Positions 58,132 to 64,000 of a DNA stretch of 64,000 nt are shown piece after piece (the first letter of the stretch is position 1; each line of letters opens with the position of its first letter). The DNA is from Ignelater luminosus. Taxonomy: Eukaryota; Arthropoda; Insecta; Coleoptera; Elateridae. A program made the position numbers and the translations under genes. The notes beneath the pieces are model-generated. The model was not told where the DNA came from and did not search any database. It saw only the letters and a list, made by a program, of their open reading frames with translations. The DNA is taken from NCBI GenBank assembly GCA_011009095.1, contig VTPC01091303.1, forward strand, positions 37,207 through 101,206, written 5' to 3'.

Positions 58132-60623
58132 TGTTACGCCGAATTTACGGAAATGCTTAATGCATGTAAACGGCAAATTTTTGCCTATTTCACGAAATAA
58201 GCACCGTGTTTGAAGATTACGTGAATTGAGCAAATTTAATAGATATAGCTGCATATTTCATGAAATACGCAAACTAATGATTTGATATGTACCAAAAAAT
58301 AAAAGAGTTATAGAACGAGATTTATTAGGATCTATAAAGAAGATACATAAACTCGAAAAACAAAGTACATAAGTTTATAAAGATCACAAACTTAAAAAAA
58401 TAACATGAAACCTGAAAAAAAACATAAACTTTAAAATGGAAATAAATAAATGAGTAACGTTGTAACTAGATATATTTGATTTATTCGTGATTATTGCATG
58501 ATTTACCAGCATGACATGCTGAATTGCACAAATACTTATTTTTAACACATTTGCATTTTTTTGTATTGCATTTCTGTGTACAATTGCACCTTTGCTAGCC
58601 TTGTCCGATACCTACAGAATCCATTCGAACGAAAGTTCGTATGTTCGAGTCAATGTTAGGCACGTCACCGACATAAATTTTGTTGAATCTGGTCGATTTT
58701 AAACAATTTCTCTCCATCCACGTACTAATAATCCCATGCTTGGTTCCTACTTTAAATTTACCTACATTTTCTTCTAGAATTACTCCAATAATAGATTTGG
58801 TGGATCTCCTCTTCCCCTATCGAACTCGCTTATGCCTATAGTTAAAGAATAATGAAGAAGAAGAAATACCAAAAATTATCCCTTACCTATTAATACATTA
58901 TCACCAATCGCTAATGATCCCAATGTTTTGTTGGTCCTTTCCATCATTTTATTTGCTTGTCTTAATATATTAAGATGAGCGGTTTTTCTTAGCTTTAGAG
59001 CCGGATAATCCTTCTCGTGTTCACTTTTGTGCCAATATGATCAGCTAGATCATCCTTATCTGGATGTTCTGCATTATCAACAGGTACATTTTCTTTATCA
59101 ATATGTTATAACCAGATAAATCGTTTTTACCTAGCTCACTAATGCCTATAATAAATAGAACGTAAATAAATAACTAGCGCAAAGAAAATAACAAAATTTA
59201 TTTATTACTTTCTGACACGCTTTCATCTACCATAAGTGTTTGTGGTAGAGAATCTAAACATAAAATAGGATTTTCATGAACATCTTCAGCTATTATTATT
59301 TCTGCTTGCTCTATAAGAGATTCAAAATTGTATGATGCGTCACCAACTAAGGATTCGTCTGCAATATTATCTGTCTGCAGTAATCTTTTCATGTCTTCCT
59401 CTAATATTCCATTAGAGATCGCTCTCAAAAACTCTTCTGGCACTTTAGAGCGTAATCCATGCTTTGGAATTTGCCCAAACATAGATTTATAAGGCTGCAT
59501 TTTAATGGCTTCGTGATAGCTCGTGTTTATTGCCCACTGAACATATTTTAAGCCTGTAGACCACGATGAAGTCTTGTTATCACGCATTCATGCAATTAAT
59601 GAATCTTTTACACTGGCATTACTTCTTTCCTTGGCTTTGAGGATGTCTAGGTCTGCCATTTACAAGGACCAAGTCTTGCCAAAGAACTGCTAATTCTTTT
59701 ATGATATTTGCAGTAAATTCTCTGCCATTATCAGATTGTAATACATGAGGTGCCCCAAAATCAGAAAAGATGTTGAATAATTCTTCTGCCACTTCATCTG
59801 CTCGCTTAGAAGTCAAAGGTCGCAATAAACTGAATTTCGTTAAATGTTCTTATAATGCAGTATATACCTGTATGGACCGTCAGGCAAACTTTGAAAATCA
59901 ATTAAATCCATCTGTGCTCTTTGGTTCAAATCCTGGCTAATTATTGGACGAACTACAATACCAGCTTGTGTAATTTTTTTACTTTTCTCTGTACAACGTT
60001 CGCACTGCTCTATATACCTTTTAATCATAGACATCGGAATATTTGCATAATGTTCTGTCACTTTTTTATACGTCTTCTTTTTCTGCCTTATGACCACAAG
60101 CTACGTGCAAATCTCGAATAACGTTAACTGCGTGATTCTTAGTTGTTGTAATCCTGTTATCTTTAATATGGCTTACTTTTGTTACTCCTCCTAGGTTTGT
60201 TAAATTAAACGAACTTCTAATGTGATAAAATTGACGATTTTTATTAATATTGAATTGTTTCTCATGTATTGCCTTTAAAATCTGCATTACTTCATTTTCA
60301 TAATCTTTAGTCCATAACAGAGTTTTCTTATTGTCTATTATTGCTATTTCAGCCATATTATATATTTTTTAAAACAAAACCGAACAAAAACACCCTATCA
60401 ACGTTTACCTCAGCGCACTAAAACATGATTAAAAAACAAACATAACCTTTAATTCTGGGTTATGCTCAATACGCGTAAAAAGCAAAGAATTACTTGCCGA
60501 ATTCATGTAATAAGCAATATTTTGTATATTTTCACGGAATAAGCATGGACATTACCGATTTCATGAACTAGGCCAAATATTGCGCAATACGTGTATTAGG
60601 ATTTCCGTAAATGCGGCGTAACA
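58132..60623 (-). mobile_element. Ginger-type DNA transposon, complete but mutated
   Basis: The termini start TGTTACGCCG and match as inverted repeats at 22 of the first 23 positions (58132-58154, 60601-60623), with TATA on both sides (58128-58131, 60624-60627) as a 4-bp target duplication. The sub-terminal regions carry repeated ATTTCATGAAAT/TTCACGGAAT-like words in both orientations. TGT ends, a 4-bp duplication and a retroviral-like integrase fold are the hallmarks of Ginger elements. The 2.49-kb length with one transposase gene fits. Confidence 0.88.
58485..60356 (-). pseudogene. Ginger-type integrase/transposase (KRBA2/SCAND3-like) with Cys-rich tail
   Basis: From the ATG at 60356: an N-terminal domain ending in DLHVACGH, then CERC near 60000 (zinc-binding HHCC); QMDLIDFQSLPDGPYRYIL (first catalytic Asp); LLRPLTSKRADEV and VLQSDNGREFTANI (second Asp); PRHPQSQG and, after a shift, ERSNASVKDSLIA (Glu); then MRDNKTSSWSTGLKYVQW. 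Downstream are IIGVILEENVGKFKVGTKHG and, at 58595-58485, a tail with ten closely spaced cysteines (QRCNCTQKCNTKKCKCVKNK). The same order occurs in the host-domesticated KRBA2/SCAND3-type integrases. Shifts near 60080, 59850 and 59620 and stops (TGA for a Trp near 59590) make it inactive. Confidence 0.85.
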
Positions 60624-63300
60624 TATACACTGATCAAAGGACAAGAGATTTTCATATTTAAATCTACAGTAACATAAGTGGAATCTAAAATACTAAGGAA
60701 ATGAATTTTTTATTTATTCAATTCGTGTATGATATTGATATAGGATTAATCAACAATTATGAATGATTCTCTTGTTATCATCACTTTTATTTAAATATAG
60801 AATTTGTTTCTTATCAGATTTTGTCTCCATCATATCTTTTCTTCCTTCCTTTCTTTTTATAGCTAATGTAAACACGGTGATTAAATTCAAAGATACTGTA
60901 TGACAATATCTAATGTAATTTATTTATCGGTGAATTCTTTACCTGAAAATAGTTTTTGCTAAGAATTCTTTGTAAATGAAAATGATTCATGCCTGATAAA
61001 AGTACAGGAATCTTCTAAAAACTACATCACGGCAGGATTGTATTTAAATACAATTTGTGTACAACTTTACGACCAACAGGAAAATCGTACAGTTATACAT
61101 TAACATTATTTATCAAAATTAACCTTAACACTTTTTATTAATCTTAAAAACAATTCAGAAAATTAAGCTTTAAGTAATAATAATAATACTACTATTCTGT
61201 AGTATGTATAACTGTAATTCTGTAGTCTTAAAGGTCAGATATAAGTGAATGGGGCAGACGGCGACCATCTAATTCATTTTTAACAGTATTAGAGTCCGTG
61301 AACTTACTGTTGTTTGCGGTACTCACTCCAGGCAACAATCTTCTTTTTTCTTTTAACCTGTCTTTTATAATTTATGTAATTTTAATGTGAAAACGTAACG
61401 TTAGCAATTTGGTTTTTTTCTTTGCAAGTAGACCTGGGTTATAACACAGTAAGTATGATGGATATAAAAATATTCTAGCCTACTGATGGCCTCTAAACAT
61501 TACTTATATTGACCAAACTGTTTACTGTATTTAATAGAATGAGAAAGAATTTAAATAAAACATACATATATACATAATAAATTACAGAACATTGTTTGCT
61601 GTCACTACAAAACAGCTAACTTCAGGTTTAACTACACAGTACTCACGAAGAAATACCTATCATTATTTGTACAGTATTTTGTGTTGTATTTAAAAGAGCA
61701 GTAGTGTTTACATGCCTCTAGTATCAATTTTAAAAAGGTAATAACAAGAGTTTTGACCAAATTATCCGCTCTTGCTGTTTCTGTCGTTTTTACACATCTT
61801 TTGTTTTATAGTTACATGTTCTAGTGCTTATGTATTCATTTCACCCATGTTGCTGTATTTGGTTCTTTGATTTTCATTCTACTTGTTTATTCTTCTTAAA
61901 CTATCATCTTAGAGGCATTATTTTTGTATCCACTAGTAAACCTACATATGTCCAAGACAGTCTTGATCTAAAATTCTTAAAATTTAAAACATTAACAACA
62001 CCACAATGAACTTTTAAAAAATACCTAATAGTATCAGAAATTCACCAAACTATTTATAATATGACCCTTCAAGAATTATCACTCAGTCCAAAATTTCTGC
62101 TGTATATTATTTATTTCCTTTCTGGTCGGTCGAAAATCTCGAAGTTTTCATTCTTTGACTTGCAATTGGTATTGACTATCGATAACAGAAATGTACACTT
62201 GGAGAGTCGCAAGAAAATGTTTGAAAAGTCGGTGACCTTGAATCATATCAATCACAACGTTAGGCTCTTCTGGTCCACTATTTGACTGTGAAATTGTTAT
62301 CTAAAGCTCTTAGCAAAACATTGACAATTCTATGGACAATGTCTTGACGTAGTATGTCTTTGCCTAAACATAAAATACTTCAAATCCATCTCGTGCGCAT
62401 CATCCTGCATGCACATGTATGTATTTATGCTCATTTTCTCTGCTTGTCCAAGATGTTAGGTCGTTATGTTATAAGAAAACTAAAACTGTTTTGATGTCCT
62501 AAAAATGTCCAAAGTTTTTTGATAATATTTGCATTGACATAAAGACTCATGCTGCTTACTGCAGATCTCCGTTTTCCTTATCACTGTTTGCACGTCAAGA
62601 CGCAAAAACTTCATTATAGATCTGACTGTTGAAACTCTCTAAACTAACCTGGAGGAATATTGTTATTAATGATAATAATTCTAGTTAACAAAGGTGTTTT
62701 TGAGCGGGGAACCGTAATTTTTGTTCTCTTGTAGCTAAAGCTTCATTTCGCATTTCTTTTGGTCCTCGTGGTGACCCTCTTAGGCGATGGCATCCTTTAC
62801 AGATATTTACCGTGTAAATCATTTTAGGACCTCAGCTAGAAAATTTACCTGTGATATTCGACTGATAGTCGTACTAGTTTTATAATTTTACCAATAACTA
62901 GCTTCTTACTTTTTTGAAAAATGAGGTTTTGAGGCTAACATCCCGAAGCTTTTCTACGGACAATCAATGAGTTTAGGATATATTATACGGTTTCGTACCT
63001 GTATAACTCTTTGTTCTTGGCGTACAAAATAGCGTTCTAATTGTAGTCATAAGTCACTAAGTTGTTTAAAAGGATCTATTCTATAACTCTCAGATATCTA
63101 ATAATTTGGGCAGTTCTAAAGATTCTGGTGTATTTTTTAATTTGACATTTCTTGTACCTGAGTTGTGCATCCTAAGTACACATGTGCAATTTTATCCTCT
63201 AAACTGTTTTGTGCTCTGTCACTATGAACTCTTTTACTTCGGATTTGAAATTCCTCTACCATCGTCCTTGGTAAATGCGAAAACTCTGTTTTTATATTCC
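60624..63300. other. AT-rich sequence, nothing identified
   Basis: No supported gene or repeat on either strand. Confidence 0.5.
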
Positions 63301-64000
63301 TTATGAAAATAGATGTCCGTGTCAGAAGAGGATACGAAATTGGTTCGGATCATTTCTTTGTTGAAATAAAGTTGAAGAATGGGAAACAGCTGGTTGTTAG
63401 TGAAGATATCAAAGAGAATAACTACAAACAACCAATCATTAAAGCATATAAACTACAAATGACGAATGTTAGGAAAGAATATTGCAGAAAGATAAATGAA
63501 AAGATTGCAAAGACGGATTGAAGTGAAGAGAACAACATAGAATTACTATGGAAAACTCTTAAAGAGCTAATGTGAAAAATAGGAAAGAATGTGTGTGGAA
63601 TAACTAAAGGAAGAAAAACTAAAACTAATGCATGGTGGGATGAGAATATAAAAACAGAAGTTGCAAAGAAGAAAAAACTGTGGAAATCGTACTTGCATGA
63701 TAAAAACAATTATAATAATACGAAATATAAAGAACAGAGAAATTCCGTAAGGAAAAAAATTGGGGAAAAGGGAAAGAGAAAAACTTCAGGCAAAATAAAA
63801 AAATCGAGATAAGTGGTATTAAAGATACTGATGAAAACTTATTGGTATCATACGCACAAATAATAGAGAGATGGCAAGAACATACAATGGAAGTCTTGAA
63901 AGGCAATACAGATAAAAGGGGCAACAACGTGGCAGAACCCAGTAGATTGTTGGATCATGACGATGAACTATCCTATGGGAAGTTCCAGTATGCAATTCGA
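63301..64000 (+). pseudogene. LINE ORF2 fragment: end of endonuclease and linker to reverse transcriptase, runs off the window
   Basis: Plus-strand frames read DVRVRRGYEIGSDHFFVEIK, the last conserved block of the apurinic-type endonuclease (D-VRVxRGA-IGSDHxLV), then WWDENIKTEVAKKKKLWKSY and, in another frame, LLVSYAQIIERWQEHTMEVL followed by an acidic stretch: the linker that precedes the reverse transcriptase in these elements. Stops at 63519 and 63573 and a shift near 63760 mark decay. The upstream endonuclease is not readable, so the copy is 5'-truncated at about 63300, or broken there. The reverse transcriptase would lie beyond the right edge. Confidence 0.75.

Noticed and set aside
58485-60356. 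Integrase region considered as an endogenous retrovirus or LTR element
   Set aside because: No LTRs, reverse transcriptase or gag. TGT-type inverted termini and a 4-bp duplication indicate a Ginger DNA transposon.
63422-63927. Long minus-strand frames (95 and 100 codons)
   Set aside because: Shadows of the plus-strand LINE ORF2 fragment, whose endonuclease motif is clear.
1-64000. CRISPR arrays, bacterial operons or phage-like modules
   Set aside because: No regularly spaced direct repeats, no dense coding and no Shine-Dalgarno-led operons. Splice sites and eukaryotic transposons show this is nuclear DNA.

Overview
The window reads as nuclear DNA of an insect: AT-rich, gene-poor and full of decayed transposons, with spliced exons (AG acceptors, GT donors) and no bacterial gene organisation. 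R1-clade LINE, pogo/jerky-like, piggyBac, hAT, ITmD37E-like and Ginger-like remains together fit an arthropod. A beetle is possible, but nothing here settles the order.

Host genes are few. The only confidently named one is the last exon of an outer-dynein-arm docking gene (ODAD4/TTC25-like TPR protein) at 5471-6154 on the plus strand, with a poly(A) signal downstream. At 35700-36082 a CpG-rich, promoter-like stretch leads to a clean 50-codon first coding exon of a gene I cannot name, which must continue to the right. A weaker candidate exon lies at 4712-4914 on the minus strand.

Layout, left to right: a LINE thumb/RNase H relic (0.3-0.8 kb); a ruined pogo-like transposase (2.5-4.1 kb); the ODAD4 exon; a second pogo-like copy (8.1-9.9 kb, minus) containing an older LINE tail; a 491-bp hAT element with target-site duplication (10.3-10.8 kb); a hAT transposon carrying a small mariner-like element (13.9-15.2 kb); an R1-type LINE end with an open 223-codon frame (17.9-18.9 kb); a TA-flanked MITE (23.8-24.4 kb); a third pogo-like copy (24.9-26.7 kb) directly beside a long-arm palindromic MITE (26.7-27.4 kb); LINE reverse transcriptase, ORF1 and 3'-end scraps (27.8-31.5 kb); a piggyBac transposase relic split by a hAT-type MITE (32.3-33.5 kb); the promoter/exon of the unnamed gene (35.7-36.1 kb); a fold-back element made of alternating inverted arms (39.6-40.4 kb); an unidentified protein-coding repeat family in inverted orientation at 43.8-44.4 and 49.5-50.9 kb; a complete but inactivated ITmD37E-like element (56.4-57.6 kb); a complete but inactivated Ginger-type transposon with integrase and Cys-rich tail (58.1-60.6 kb); and the start of another LINE ORF2 that runs off the right edge.

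The genes do not form a pathway. The window is best read as intron and intergenic DNA shaped by repeated nested insertions. I found no convincing new defence-type or other multi-gene system. The most open questions are the unnamed 35.9-kb exon, the unidentified repeat-encoded protein at 44/50 kb, and the early stop of the ODAD4 frame.
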